A program made the translations under genes and the position numbers. The notes under the pieces are model-generated. The model did not search any database. It saw nothing but the letters and a program-made list of their open reading frames with translations, and was not told where the DNA came from. From contig DASZXK010000034.1 of assembly GCA_035545855.1 (NCBI GenBank), forward strand, positions 1 through 64,000: 64,000 nucleotides of DNA, written 5' to 3'. Source of the DNA: DASZVB01 sp035545855 (lineage in GTDB: Bacteria; Myxococcota_A; Polyangia; Polyangiales; Polyangiaceae). The stretch's first letter is position 1; each line of letters begins with the position of its first letter. Below, one piece after another: positions 49,981-58,265 of this stretch.

Positions 49981-50351
49981 GCCGCGGTGGTTCATGAGCC
50001 GGGTTCTGTTCCGCCTTCCGGCGGTGGCGATCATTCCTCTGGGACGCGCATCGCTGCGCGCCTCGTGCGGCCTACCCTGGGGCTCGGGCGAGCAGCCCTC
50101 GAGCGCCCCTATACGTGGCCTTGCTCCGGATGGGGTTTGCCTTGCCACGACCGTTACCGGTCGCGCGGTGGGCTCTTACCCCGCCTTTTCACCCTTACCG
50201 CGCCTGCGTGAGCACGCGCGGCGGTTCATTCTCTGTGGCACTTTCCTCGAGGTCACCCTCACCGGGGGTTACCCGGCATCCTGCTCTGTGGAGCCCGGAC
50301 TTTCCTCTCGTCCCCGAAATGGAGGCGAGCGACCGCCCGAACCGCCGTGGC
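49981..50351 (-). ncRNA. rnpB: RNase P RNA, bacterial class A
   Basis: About 371 nt. The catalytic RNA that matures tRNA 5' ends. On the minus strand the universal segments appear in order: GAGGAAAGTCCGGGCTCC (50308-50291), CAGGATGCCGGGTAAC, GTGCCACAGAGA, AAACCGCC-like ATGAACCGCC, GGTAAGGGTGAAAAGGCGGG, GTAAGAGCCCACCGCGCG, GGTAACGGTCGTGGCA, AAACCCCATCCGGAGCAAGG, ATAGGGG, GGGTAGGC and finally AGAACCCGGCTCATGAACC. The ends pair as P1 (GCCACGGCGGTTC with GAACCACCGCGGC, two mismatches), which I used to set the boundaries. It is followed by a T8 terminator and lies downstream of rpoH on the same strand. Confidence 0.97.
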
Positions 50352-50359
50352 GGTGTCGG

Positions 50360-50388
50360 AAACTAGCGGTCGCTCGCCCGTTCGTCGA
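50360..50388 (-). promoter_or_regulatory. Candidate rnpB promoter
   Basis: Minus strand TCGACG (50388-50383), 17-bp spacer, TAGTTT (50365-50360). The expected start, about 7 bp on, falls next to the P1-defined 5' end of the RNA. Both hexamers are weak matches. Confidence 0.35.
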
Positions 50389-50408
50389 GGGGCGCGGAGA
50401 AGAAAGGC

Positions 50409-51323
50409 TCAGCTCGACATCGGGTGGCTCGGCAGCTCCGCGGCGCCGCGAGCCCGGGCGTGCGCGGTCGGGAACTCGTCGCTCGCGAAGGGCTCGAGAC
50501 GCCCGCGGAGCTTCTTCTTCGCCCGCGCTTCGAGCTGTCGCGCGCGTTCGCGTGACACGCCGAGCCGACGGCCGAGCTCGGCCAGTGAGAGCTCTTCCTC
50601 TGGATCCGCCATCAGGCGCTTCTCGACGATGAACCGCTCGCGGTCGTCCAGGTCCTTCACGGCCTCCCGCACGGCGCCATGGAGCTTGTCCCTGAGGCCC
50701 GTATTCGCGAGCGACTGTTCTTGGTCCTGACCCGGGGCGACGAGCGTGTCCACCACGCTCGTTGCCGAGTCGTCGAACACCTTCGCGTCCAGCGAGAGGT
50801 CCCGGGACTCGAGCCGGCGAAGCATCGCTTGCACCTGCTCCTTCGGCAGACCGAGGCGCTGAGCCAGCATCTCGTCCGCTTCGTCTCCGTCACCGACGAG
50901 GTTCTGCACACGCACCTTCTCCCGCCGGAGCTTGAAGAACATCTTCGAGCGGAGTGCGCCCGAGCCCGCACCGACGAGGCTCCACGAGCGAATCACGTAG
51001 TTCAGCACGTAGGCGCGGATCCAGTACGCCGCGTAGGTGACGAACCGGTTGCCGCGTTCGGGCTGGAACTTCTTCAGTGCGTGGATGACCCCGAAGTTTC
51101 CCTCCGCGATGAGCTCGGAGAGCGGCACGCCGTAGCGGCGGTACTTCAAGGCAATGGCCACCACGTAGCGGAGATGCGCGCGGACGAGCTTGTCCGCCGC
51201 TGCTTCGTCTTGCCTGTCGGCCCACGCCTTGGCGAGCTCGTACTCTTCCTCGCGCGTGAGCTGCGGGTAGGCCTGAACCGTCGCGATGTAGCGGGTCATT
51301 GAGGGGTCGGCGTCGTGTGCCAT
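50409..51323 (-). CDS. rpoH: RNA polymerase sigma factor RpoH (heat-shock type)
   Basis: A 304-residue sigma-70-family factor. Region 1.2/2 has YPQLTREEEYELAKAWADRQ, LVRAHLRYVVAIALKYRRYG, LIAEGNFGVIHALKKFQPER and FVTYAAYWIRAYVLNYVIRS. The RpoH box is recognisable as GALRSKMFFKLRREK (canonical Q-R/K-KLFFNLR). Region 4 has LSLAELGRRLGVSRERARQL. No region 1.1 is present. Many myxobacteria carry several RpoH-like factors (SigB/SigC type), so this may be one of a set rather than the only heat-shock sigma. The 3' end is followed by rnpB. The upstream 243-bp gap holds no gene that I can support. Confidence 0.93.
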   Translation of the reverse strand: MAHDADPSMTRYIATVQAYPQLTREEEYELAKAWADRQDEAAADKLVRAHLRYVVAIALKYRRYGVPLSELIAEGNFGVIHALKKFQPERGNRFVTYAAYWIRAYVLNYVIRSWSLVGAGSGALRSKMFFKLRREKVRVQNLVGDGDEADEMLAQRLGLPKEQVQAMLRRLESRDLSLDAKVFDDSATSVVDTLVAPGQDQEQSLANTGLRDKLHGAVREAVKDLDDRERFIVEKRLMADPEEELSLAELGRRLGVSRERARQLEARAKKKLRGRLEPFASDEFPTAHARARGAAELPSHPMSS

Positions 51324-51566
51324 GGGTGCCTTGATTCCTGCTGGGCCGGGGTCCAGGCGAGCTGGGCTTGCCGGGACCGAAACGGTCCTGCTGAGGTCTG
51401 GTACGCTCCGAGGGGCGGACCGGTTGCGCTAAGAAATGTTTAGCGCTGCGCCTACTTCCGAAGCTCGGGCCGGCCGGGCGATCCGAGCAAGAACGCAGGA
51501 CGGAGCTTCGCTGGACCGAGGCGCGGAACGCCCTCCCGGCGGTGCTCGACGGGAACCCGGATTACG

Positions 51567-51890
51567 TCAGACCTGGAACGACGAACCGCAGCCGCAGGTG
51601 CTCGTCACGTTCGGGTTTCCGAACTTGAAGCCCGAGCCATGGGCGCCTTCGACGTAGTCGATCTCGGTGCCGTCGAGGTACTGGAAGCTGAGCGGGTCGA
51701 CGTACAGGTCGATGCCGTTCGACTCGAACCGCTCATCCATATCCGTCGGCTTCTCTTCGAAGTAGAGGTCGTACTGGAACCCGGCGCAGCCACCCCCGAT
51801 GACCCGGAGCCGGAGCCCCTGGCCCACGAGGCCCTCTGCGGTGGCGATTTCCTTGACCTTGTCGGCGGCGAGGTGAGTGATGGAGATCAT
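51567..51890 (-). CDS. A-type iron-sulfur carrier (IscA/ErpA family)
   Basis: A 107-residue HesB/IscA-family protein that carries Fe-S clusters to apo-proteins. The three ligand Cys are C35 (RVIGGGCAGFQYDL), C99 and C101 (TSTCGCGSSF). Other blocks fit: LAADKVKEIATAEG, YLDGTEIDYVEGAHGSGFKF and NPNVT. The start at 51890 is standard; the longer in-frame sequence upstream is antisense to nothing coding and lacks similarity. Which A-type protein (IscA, ErpA or SufA) cannot be decided; VDPLSFQYLDGTEIDY leans to ErpA. Confidence 0.93.
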   Translation of the reverse strand: MISITHLAADKVKEIATAEGLVGQGLRLRVIGGGCAGFQYDLYFEEKPTDMDERFESNGIDLYVDPLSFQYLDGTEIDYVEGAHGSGFKFGNPNVTSTCGCGSSFQV

Positions 51891-51973
51891 GGTCGAATCC
51901 GGACTCAAACGGTCCGGGAACCGAGTATAGCCACCTTCGAACCGAATGCCAGGGGGTCCTGGGGCCGGGCGGG

Positions 51974-53926
51974 TCAGCGCTTCTTCTTCGCCGGCGTCGC
52001 CAGGAGGAACTCGGCGGAGAGCTCCGGGATCTGTGCTCCGGTCCGCGGCCCGTCCACCTTGCCGGCCAGGGTGCCGTACGCGCCGAGGTCCGCTCCTCGG
52101 CGGGCATCGAATCGACCGCCGTAGACGACCTTCGCCAGGCAAGGGGACGCCTCGCAGCCGGATTTCACGTCCAGGAGGAGCACCGTGACCTCGCCGTCCA
52201 GCCGGGACTCGACCACTTCCCCCTGGAGAGCCGCGGGGACCCCCGTTCGCGTCTCGGAAGCGACGCTCCGGTAGTCCGTGAGGGCCGTCTTCTCGAACTC
52301 CGCCGCGGTGTCCTTGAGGCTCGCGACCCGCTTCACGCGGACGCGGACGAGCCGGGGCGCCTGGTCCTTCGCCTCGGCGCGCACGACGATGGTCGTCTCG
52401 CCGACCGATGACACGTTCATGAGCTGCGCGAAGCGACCCTCTGCGTCCACCGTGATCGGCCGGCCGCCGACGCTCACGCGACCCTCCTTCAACGTGTGCC
52501 CGCTCAACATGAACGTCTCGCCCTCGATGACGATGCCGTTGCCCGGTGCGTCGATTCGCAGCGGGACGATGCCGAACCGGAGCGTGACGTCGCCCGTGTG
52601 CGCCGCGCTGCCCGGAAGGGTCACCGTGTAGGGGAGCTTCCGCTCGAACGGGGCCACGGTGTCCGCCGGGCCTTCCAGCTCGCGGGAGACGTCCACCGCG
52701 TATTCACCCTTGCCCGTCGCATCGAGGGTGACGGCGTGTCCGTCCACGACCACCGCCGCGCCCTGCACCGCCTGGACGAGCACCTTCACGCGGGGCGGAT
52801 CGTCGGCGAGCGGGCTGAGATCGCCGCGGACGCGATAGTCGATCCCCACGGACAGCGAGACTTCCTCGTTTCGCCCCATTCCGGGCCGCTGGAGGGAGAC
52901 CGTGAGCTCGTTCTTGCCGACTTCCAGGGACTTCGCGAGGGAGAGGCGAGCCGTCTTCGCCGCGAACGTCGACTTGCTCGCGCCGATGGTCACGACCGTC
53001 CCGTCCGCGCAGTCCTCGCAGCGGAGGTTCAGCGCTTCCGCTCCGCGCTCGTCGAGCGCCACTTCCGCGACGAGTGGCCGCGGGGACTCCCAGAGAAACG
53101 CGACGACTCCCGCCGTCACGGCGAGCACCGCGGCGACGGCGATGAGCACGATCGCGCCCCTTGGGATCCCGGCGCGCTTCGGAGGCGGGCTGGGGTCGCT
53201 CTCCGGCATGCGCCGCGAGGAAGACGGTCGCTGCTGGGCGAGTTCGGGCATCGGCGCGACCGGCGTGGGCGGCGCCGCGTCGGGGGAAGGAGCCGTGGGC
53301 GGCGCCTGGGTCGGAGCGCCGGCGTGTCGTGGCGCGATCCCGGGGTGTGCGACGCCGAGCATCGTCTTCTGGTGGAGAGGCGAAGCGCCGCCCCTGGCCG
53401 ACGCCGCGGCGTTGGCCGGCGCCGGCGAGGGGGCGATCGGTGCGGGCACGGCCTGAGCCGGATGCGGGACGGGCGGCGCGGCGAAGCCGAGCATCGTCTG
53501 CTTCAGGCCGCCCCCGGAGCTCGCGGGCGCGGCCGGTTGTGGGGGAGCGTGGAACGGCTGCGTCGCGCCCGCCGCGTGAGCGGGCGCCTGCGGTGCGGCC
53601 GGTTGTGGGGGAGCGGTCGCCGGCGCCCGAGCGGCGACCGGGACGCCGCCTGCGAACGGGCTCGGCATGCCGAGCATGGTCCCCTTGAAGGCGGCCGGAC
53701 CGGGAGTGGGCCGAGCCTCCGGAGAAATCGGTGGCGCGGCAGCGGCCGCCGGTGCGGCGGGAGCGGCCGGGCGCGCCGCAGCGACACCCGAGGGTGGAGC
53801 CATCCCGAGCATCGTCTGCTTCAGGCCGGGGCGCGCCGCAGGCTCCGCGGCGAGCGTGGCCCCGCAGGAGGCGCAATGGGGCGCTCCGTCCGGGTTGGCG
53901 GTGCCGCAGCGAGGGCAAGCGCGCAT
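51974..53926 (-). CDS. Zinc-ribbon, TMLG-repeat, membrane-anchored protein
   Basis: A 650-residue protein. The N-terminus is a zinc ribbon (C4, C7, C18, C21). A long Ala/Pro-rich cytoplasmic region (about 25-255) carries four copies of a short motif: LKQTMLGMA (T38), FKGTMLGMP (T83), LKQTMLGFA (T144) and HQKTMLGVA (T188). One membrane helix (about 257-280, GAIVLIAVAAVLAVTAGVVAF) is followed by a periplasmic part of beta-rich domains (KNELTVSLQRPGMG, GIVIEGETFMLSGHTL with Ig-like alternation). The Thr in an identical short context could be a phosphorylation or docking site; this is inference. I do not know its function. It is divergent from the repeat-rich gene at 54066. Confidence 0.82.
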   Translation of the reverse strand: MRACPRCGTANPDGAPHCASCGATLAAEPAARPGLKQTMLGMAPPSGVAAARPAAPAAPAAAAAPPISPEARPTPGPAAFKGTMLGMPSPFAGGVPVAARAPATAPPQPAAPQAPAHAAGATQPFHAPPQPAAPASSGGGLKQTMLGFAAPPVPHPAQAVPAPIAPSPAPANAAASARGGASPLHQKTMLGVAHPGIAPRHAGAPTQAPPTAPSPDAAPPTPVAPMPELAQQRPSSSRRMPESDPSPPPKRAGIPRGAIVLIAVAAVLAVTAGVVAFLWESPRPLVAEVALDERGAEALNLRCEDCADGTVVTIGASKSTFAAKTARLSLAKSLEVGKNELTVSLQRPGMGRNEEVSLSVGIDYRVRGDLSPLADDPPRVKVLVQAVQGAAVVVDGHAVTLDATGKGEYAVDVSRELEGPADTVAPFERKLPYTVTLPGSAAHTGDVTLRFGIVPLRIDAPGNGIVIEGETFMLSGHTLKEGRVSVGGRPITVDAEGRFAQLMNVSSVGETTIVVRAEAKDQAPRLVRVRVKRVASLKDTAAEFEKTALTDYRSVASETRTGVPAALQGEVVESRLDGEVTVLLLDVKSGCEASPCLAKVVYGGRFDARRGADLGAYGTLAGKVDGPRTGAQIPELSAEFLLATPAKKKR

Positions 53927-54065
53927 CGCGGCGGACTATAGCAAGGGCCCCTGGGCGGGGGGCGAATCGTCGGGGGGTCTGGACCCGACCTGCAGGGTGT
54001 TTGCCCGGTTCGCCCGGAGGTCGATAAGGGTGGGCTCGCGGGCACAGGCGCCGCTCGAAAACATC

Positions 54066-55982
54066 ATGTCCGTCACCATCGAAGACGTTCTGAACGCGGT
54101 CCGCGCCCACGCTGCGTCGGTCACCGGGGAGACGGCGGGATACCTGGTGCTCGGCGTCGCCGATCGCCTCGCAGGGAGCCCGGGTCGATTCGCGGCGGCG
54201 GTGGCTCATCTCGCCGAGGACGGCTCGGTTTCCATGGCCGACGTCGCGGACGGCACCCCGGACGAGCTCGAATCGGATCTTCGCGCGCTGCTCGGCGCGT
54301 TCCTCGGGTGTTCCCGCGGCGCGACCCCCGCTCTTCTTCGGATCGCGCGTACGGCCGAGCCCCGGGGGCTCGGCCACCTCGTCGCGGAGCTCGAAGCGGC
54401 GCTCATTCCCGTCAATCGTTCCGCGGGCCGGCGGGCCCTGTCGCGCGTCCACCGCGACACTGCTCGTGCCAGGGCAGCGGGCAAGCTCGCGCCACCGGTC
54501 GCGTCGGCGGAGCTGGCGCCGATTCCCATCGTCGTCGCGCAAGCCGACGAGCCGTCGCTCCCCGACGTGGTGCGGAATGCGACGAGGGGCGCCGCGGCCT
54601 CGATGCCGAGCCCTTCGGCGGAGCCCTCTTCCGACGGTCGTGCTGCGGGCGTGCCGGCGCCCGAGGTTCGCGCGGTTCCTTACCCCGCCTCGCCGCGGGC
54701 TGCCGTACCGCCCGCGGGTGCGCGCCTGATGCTGTCGCCTCCCGCGCCTCCTGCCGAGCTCCTGCCCGAGCCGACACCGGTCATCGCCATCGAGCCCGTT
54801 CCCGCGGATCGGCAGGTGCTCTCGGCGGAGCCGATCGAGCCGGAGGCGACTCCCTTTCTCGGCGCCTGGCCCGGCGCCGCGCCACCGGTCACGGCACTTC
54901 GCGAGCCACCCGAGCACGACACCCAGCTATTGCCGCCCGTGCTCCCGTTCTGGGCACTCGAGCTCGAATCCGGGCGCGCGACGAGCTCCGAGCCGCGCTT
55001 CGCGCCAGTTCCGGAGGCGGCGCCGGAGCGCCCGCCACCGCCGGCCCCGGGTCCGCCGGAACCCGTCATCGAGTCGACCGCGCCGTTCGCGGTCGTCGCG
55101 CCGCCGATCGTGCCGCTCGCACCGCGCATCGTCGGGCCGGCGCGTGAAACAGCCGAGCCGGCTGTGCCGGCCGTGTCGGCCGCGTCGGCCGGCGAATCGG
55201 AGTCCGCCGAGATGGACGCGCTCTCGCGGATGGAGAGCCGCGAGTCGTGCGCCGAGGTCGACGAGTTCGCCAGTCTCTCCTGCGAGCCGGTGCGCATCGT
55301 CTCCAGAACGCTCGCCGAACCGTCCGCCGGAGAAGCCGGCAGCGTGGCCCGAGCGGAGGCGAGCTTCGTGGAGCCGTCTGCCGACGAACCTGCCGGGGCG
55401 GCGCCGGCGGAGGCCATTCTCGAAATGCTGTTCGCCGACGAAGCCGCTGGCTTGCCGCCCGCGGGGGCGATCCTCGAGGGGCCATCCGCCGAGGAAGCGG
55501 CTGGTCAGGCGCCCGCGGAGGCGATCCTCGAGGGGCCGTCCGCCGAGGAAGCGGCTGGCGCGGCGCCCGGGGAGGCGATCCTCGAGGGGCCGTCCGCCGA
55601 GGAAGCGGCTGGTCAGGCGCGCGCGGACGCGATCCTCTCGGAACCATCTACCGACGACGAAGCCGCTCGCGCGGCTTCTGTGCAGGCAATCCCCGAGGAG
55701 CCGGTCGTCCACGAATCCATGCGCGAGCGGCAAGAGGACTCCGCGCCCGTCACGGAGCCCCCACCGGTCGAGGCAAGCCCGGAAGCGGAGGCCGTTGCCC
55801 CGAGTCCGCCGCTTCCCGTCGTCTCCCCGACCTACGTGCCGCGGAAGAGCGACGTCTCCGAGTTGCTCCAGACGTTCGCGGTCGCCGAAGCGCGGAGCCT
55901 GCGCGAGATCTCGCGCGATCTGAAGAACCTCGCCGGGATCGCGGGGACGCCGTATCCGCCCGCGGTCGTCGAGAAGCGCTGA
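54066..55982 (+). CDS. Repeat-rich acidic protein of unknown function
   Basis: About 638 residues. The N-terminal 110 residues look globular and helical (VEDVLNAVRAHAAS-like start, GETAGYLVLGVADRLAGSPG, ADGTPDELESDLRALLGAFL, GLGHLVAELEAALIPVN). Then comes a very long Ala/Pro/Glu-rich region. It contains five tandem units of 18 residues around AILEGPSAEEAAGQAPAE (about 450-540). The end (SDVSELLQTFAVAEARSLRE, ISRDLKNLAGIAGTPYPP) is again helical and probably folded. ATG 54066 begins the globular part; the in-frame extension to 53667 is antisense to the TMLG gene and is rejected. No family recognised; codon use is normal for the region. Confidence 0.72.
   Translation: MSVTIEDVLNAVRAHAASVTGETAGYLVLGVADRLAGSPGRFAAAVAHLAEDGSVSMADVADGTPDELESDLRALLGAFLGCSRGATPALLRIARTAEPRGLGHLVAELEAALIPVNRSAGRRALSRVHRDTARARAAGKLAPPVASAELAPIPIVVAQADEPSLPDVVRNATRGAAASMPSPSAEPSSDGRAAGVPAPEVRAVPYPASPRAAVPPAGARLMLSPPAPPAELLPEPTPVIAIEPVPADRQVLSAEPIEPEATPFLGAWPGAAPPVTALREPPEHDTQLLPPVLPFWALELESGRATSSEPRFAPVPEAAPERPPPPAPGPPEPVIESTAPFAVVAPPIVPLAPRIVGPARETAEPAVPAVSAASAGESESAEMDALSRMESRESCAEVDEFASLSCEPVRIVSRTLAEPSAGEAGSVARAEASFVEPSADEPAGAAPAEAILEMLFADEAAGLPPAGAILEGPSAEEAAGQAPAEAILEGPSAEEAAGAAPGEAILEGPSAEEAAGQARADAILSEPSTDDEAARAASVQAIPEEPVVHESMRERQEDSAPVTEPPPVEASPEAEAVAPSPPLPVVSPTYVPRKSDVSELLQTFAVAEARSLREISRDLKNLAGIAGTPYPPAVVEKR
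55413..55682 (+). repeat. 54-bp tandem repeat in coding sequence (five units)
   Basis: Units start at 55413, 55467, 55521, 55575 and 55629. The second to fourth are nearly identical (GCGATCCTCGAGGGGCC...); the outer two are degenerate. Each unit encodes 18 residues, so unit gain or loss keeps the frame. Confidence 0.85.
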
Positions 55983-56044
55983 CCACGAGGCCTCCGCGCG
56001 CGCTCCGTTGACGGCCGCGCCGCCCGTCGGAGATAGTGATCGTC

Positions 56045-56422
56045 ATGCACGATCAGGATCTCGCGATGGTGAAGGGACTCGTCGCGGTGGCGTGGGCGGA
56101 CGGCCGCGTCACGGGTGAGGAGAACGAGGTGATCGAGGGGCTGCTCGCGGCCTTCGATGCCACGCCCAGCGAGCGTCGCGAGATCCAGACGTACGCGAAG
56201 GTGCAGCGGTCGCTCGACGACGTCCCGCTCACCGAGCTCTCCTACGACGACCGTCGCGTGCTCCTGCAGCACGCCGTCTTGCTCACGCACATCGACGGCG
56301 ACTACTCGGACGACGAGCGCGCGCTCATCGATGCCCTGTGCAAGAAGCTCCGCATCCCCGACGTCGAGGCGAAGGGGATCATCGCCGCTGCGGAGAAGCG
56401 GCTCTCCAGTACTCCGCGCTGA
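56045..56422 (+). CDS. TerB-like domain protein
   Basis: About 125 residues, all helical, with two symmetric motifs typical of the TerB/tellurite-resistance-like fold: VAVAWADGRVTGEENEVIEG and HAVLLTHIDGDYSDDERALI, each with acidic metal-binding-like loops. Single-domain TerB proteins are common and mostly uncharacterised; the name does not imply tellurite resistance here because no ter operon adjoins. ATG 56045 is preferred; GTG 56036 would add three residues. Convergent with the receiver gene, 7 bp apart. Confidence 0.85.
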   Translation: MHDQDLAMVKGLVAVAWADGRVTGEENEVIEGLLAAFDATPSERREIQTYAKVQRSLDDVPLTELSYDDRRVLLQHAVLLTHIDGDYSDDERALIDALCKKLRIPDVEAKGIIAAAEKRLSSTPR

Positions 56423-56429
56423 CCGAGCT

Positions 56430-56807
56430 TCAGGCTTTTTCCGTCGCCTCGGACTTCAGCCGGTCGATCTCCTTCAGGAGAGCGATGGGGCTGAACGGCT
56501 TCGTGTAGTAGGCGGTCGCGCCGGCAGCGGTCGCCTTGGCGCGCGACTCCGGGTCGTCCAGCGCGCTGATCACCAGGACCGGCACGTTCCGCGTGGCGGG
56601 ATCGCCGCGGAGGCGACGGCAGACCTCGAAGCCGTCGTGCCCCGGAATCATGAGGTCCAGGAGCACCATGTCCGGCGGATCCGTCGCGGCGACGTCGATC
56701 GCCTTCGTGCCCGTGCTGACGGCGGTCACCTTGTGGCCCCTCGCGCCGACCAGCGCCTCGATCATGCGGCGGATCGAGTCCTGGTCTTCGACCACGAGGA
56801 TGCGCAT
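56430..56807 (-). CDS. Single-domain response regulator (CheY-like)
   Basis: A 125-residue receiver: ILVVEDQDSIRRMIEALV with the acidic pair, phospho-acceptor D51 (MVLLDLMIPGHDGFEVCRR), the Thr/Ser switch position (VPVLVISALDD) and K103 (AYYTKPFSPIALLKEI). No output domain, so it works by protein contact or in a phosphorelay. It lies 61 bp downstream of the tandem-ATPase kinase-like gene on the same strand, its probable partner. Confidence 0.94.
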   Translation of the reverse strand: MRILVVEDQDSIRRMIEALVGARGHKVTAVSTGTKAIDVAATDPPDMVLLDLMIPGHDGFEVCRRLRGDPATRNVPVLVISALDDPESRAKATAAGATAYYTKPFSPIALLKEIDRLKSEATEKA

Positions 56808-56868
56808 CTTCCTTTCAGACTAGCATTCTCCCGCGAAACAGTCCCCTCGATCCGAATCTCTCGCTCTC

Positions 56869-58254
56869 TCACGCGCTTCGGATGCGGATTTCGGTGACGA
56901 ACGCGCCGTCCTCGGATTCCGTGAGGCGGGCCGAGCCACCTAGATAAGCGGCCACGGTGTGCGTCACGAGCAGCCCGAGGCCCGGCGGGCGGCCGAGAGC
57001 GGACGGATCCACGCGGTGTTCGAGCAGGTCGGCGCGCGCCGACGCGGGAACCGCCGGCCCGCCGTCCCGAACCCGGAGCACGGCGCCGCCGGGTTCCGCC
57101 GTGACGGACGCCCGGACCTCGCCGCCGCGCGGTGTCGCGTCGATGCCGTGCCCGAGGGCGGCGCGGAGGAGCAACGACAGCGCCCGAGGGCGGCCGGCGA
57201 CCTCCGTATCCCCGGCGACCTCCAGCCGGAGAGTGACCCCGTGCCGGACCGCGCGGGATTCGGACTCGCCCGCCGCGTCTTTCAGCGCCTTGCCGAGCTT
57301 CACGGGTTCCACGGATTCGCTGCGCGGACACGCCGCGACACGTCCGACCTCGGCGACCAGCTCGAAGCCGCGAGCCAGATGGGCGGCGATCGCGTCGCTC
57401 GGGGGACCGCTCTCCTGATTCTCCGAGTCGTCCCGGAGGCCGCGGAATACCGGGGCGAGGACGTGATGGAGCGCGGAGGACATGGCGACGAGCAAGTCGA
57501 ACCGGCGCGCCGCGACGTCTCCGCGATCCGACGCCGTTTCCACCTCCGCGGGCTGCCCGGCGGCGAACGCCGCCGCGAGCTCGCGCGCGTACGCTTCTCC
57601 GAGCTGCTGAGCCTGCTCGAGCTCCTTCCGGAGGTCGGCGACCTCGCTCTGATCGTTCGATGCGTCCGCGGGGAGGAGGAGAGCGATCATGCCGCCCTCG
57701 AGATCCAGATGCCCGCCCATCTGCGTCGCCATGCGGCTGAGCCAGCGCCGCTCGAGGTCCACCGACGCCGAAACGTCGGGTCCGAGATCCACGCCGATGC
57801 GGATCCAGTCGCCCTCTCTCCGGATGCGAACGGCGGACGTCGCGGCGTCTTGCCCGCCGCCCGTGCTGTTCGAGAGCTGCACGAGCACGTGCAGGATGCG
57901 CCTGAGGTCTCCCTCTTCGCCGAAGACCTCCGTCCCGGCGCCGGGTTCGATGGAGATCTGGGCGGTCGGAGCGACTTCCCACAGCAGCGCCGCGAGATCG
58001 ATGCGCCCCCGGCGGCCCACCTTGGAGCCCGGGCCCGCCTCCAGCTCCGACAGCATGCCGATGGCGTCGTCGAGGGCGTCCAGCGTGGTCGAGACCCGGA
58101 TTTCCGGGATCGTGACGGCGGGTGTCGCGCCCGGATCCGCCGGCGGGGGCTGACTCAGGAGGGTCACGTCCTGGCGCAGGATCTTCGCTGCTCCGCGGGC
58201 TTCCTGTGCCAGCAGCCATCCCAGCTCTTGACGAGTGAGGCGTCCCGTCGTCAC
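56869..58254 (-). CDS. Kinase-like protein with two tandem HATPase-type modules
   Basis: A 461-residue soluble protein that reads as a duplicated histidine-kinase core. Module one (about 1-200): helices LTRQELGWLLAQEARGAAKI and STTLDALDDAIGMLSELEA, then an ATPase-like part (GEEGDLRRILHVLVQLSNST) whose glycine boxes are poor. A coiled stretch (205-235) follows. Module two (about 250-461): a DHp-like helix with MSSALHHVLAPVFRGL, N-box-like ALSLLLRAALGHGID, G1 VRDGGPAVP and G2 GLGLLVTHTVAAYLGGSAR. The usual phospho-accepting His motif is absent or replaced by HH. Kinase activity is therefore doubtful; it may regulate or bind the receiver encoded downstream. The start is only 11 bp from the divergent lipoprotein start. 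Confidence 0.78.
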   Translation of the reverse strand: MTTGRLTRQELGWLLAQEARGAAKILRQDVTLLSQPPPADPGATPAVTIPEIRVSTTLDALDDAIGMLSELEAGPGSKVGRRGRIDLAALLWEVAPTAQISIEPGAGTEVFGEEGDLRRILHVLVQLSNSTGGGQDAATSAVRIRREGDWIRIGVDLGPDVSASVDLERRWLSRMATQMGGHLDLEGGMIALLLPADASNDQSEVADLRKELEQAQQLGEAYARELAAAFAAGQPAEVETASDRGDVAARRFDLLVAMSSALHHVLAPVFRGLRDDSENQESGPPSDAIAAHLARGFELVAEVGRVAACPRSESVEPVKLGKALKDAAGESESRAVRHGVTLRLEVAGDTEVAGRPRALSLLLRAALGHGIDATPRGGEVRASVTAEPGGAVLRVRDGGPAVPASARADLLEHRVDPSALGRPPGLGLLVTHTVAAYLGGSARLTESEDGAFVTEIRIRSA

Positions 58255-58265
58255 GAAGGATCAAT

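Noticed and set aside
56045..56422. Tellurite-resistance (ter) system
   Set aside because: Only a lone TerB-like domain, with no terC, terD or related genes in the window.
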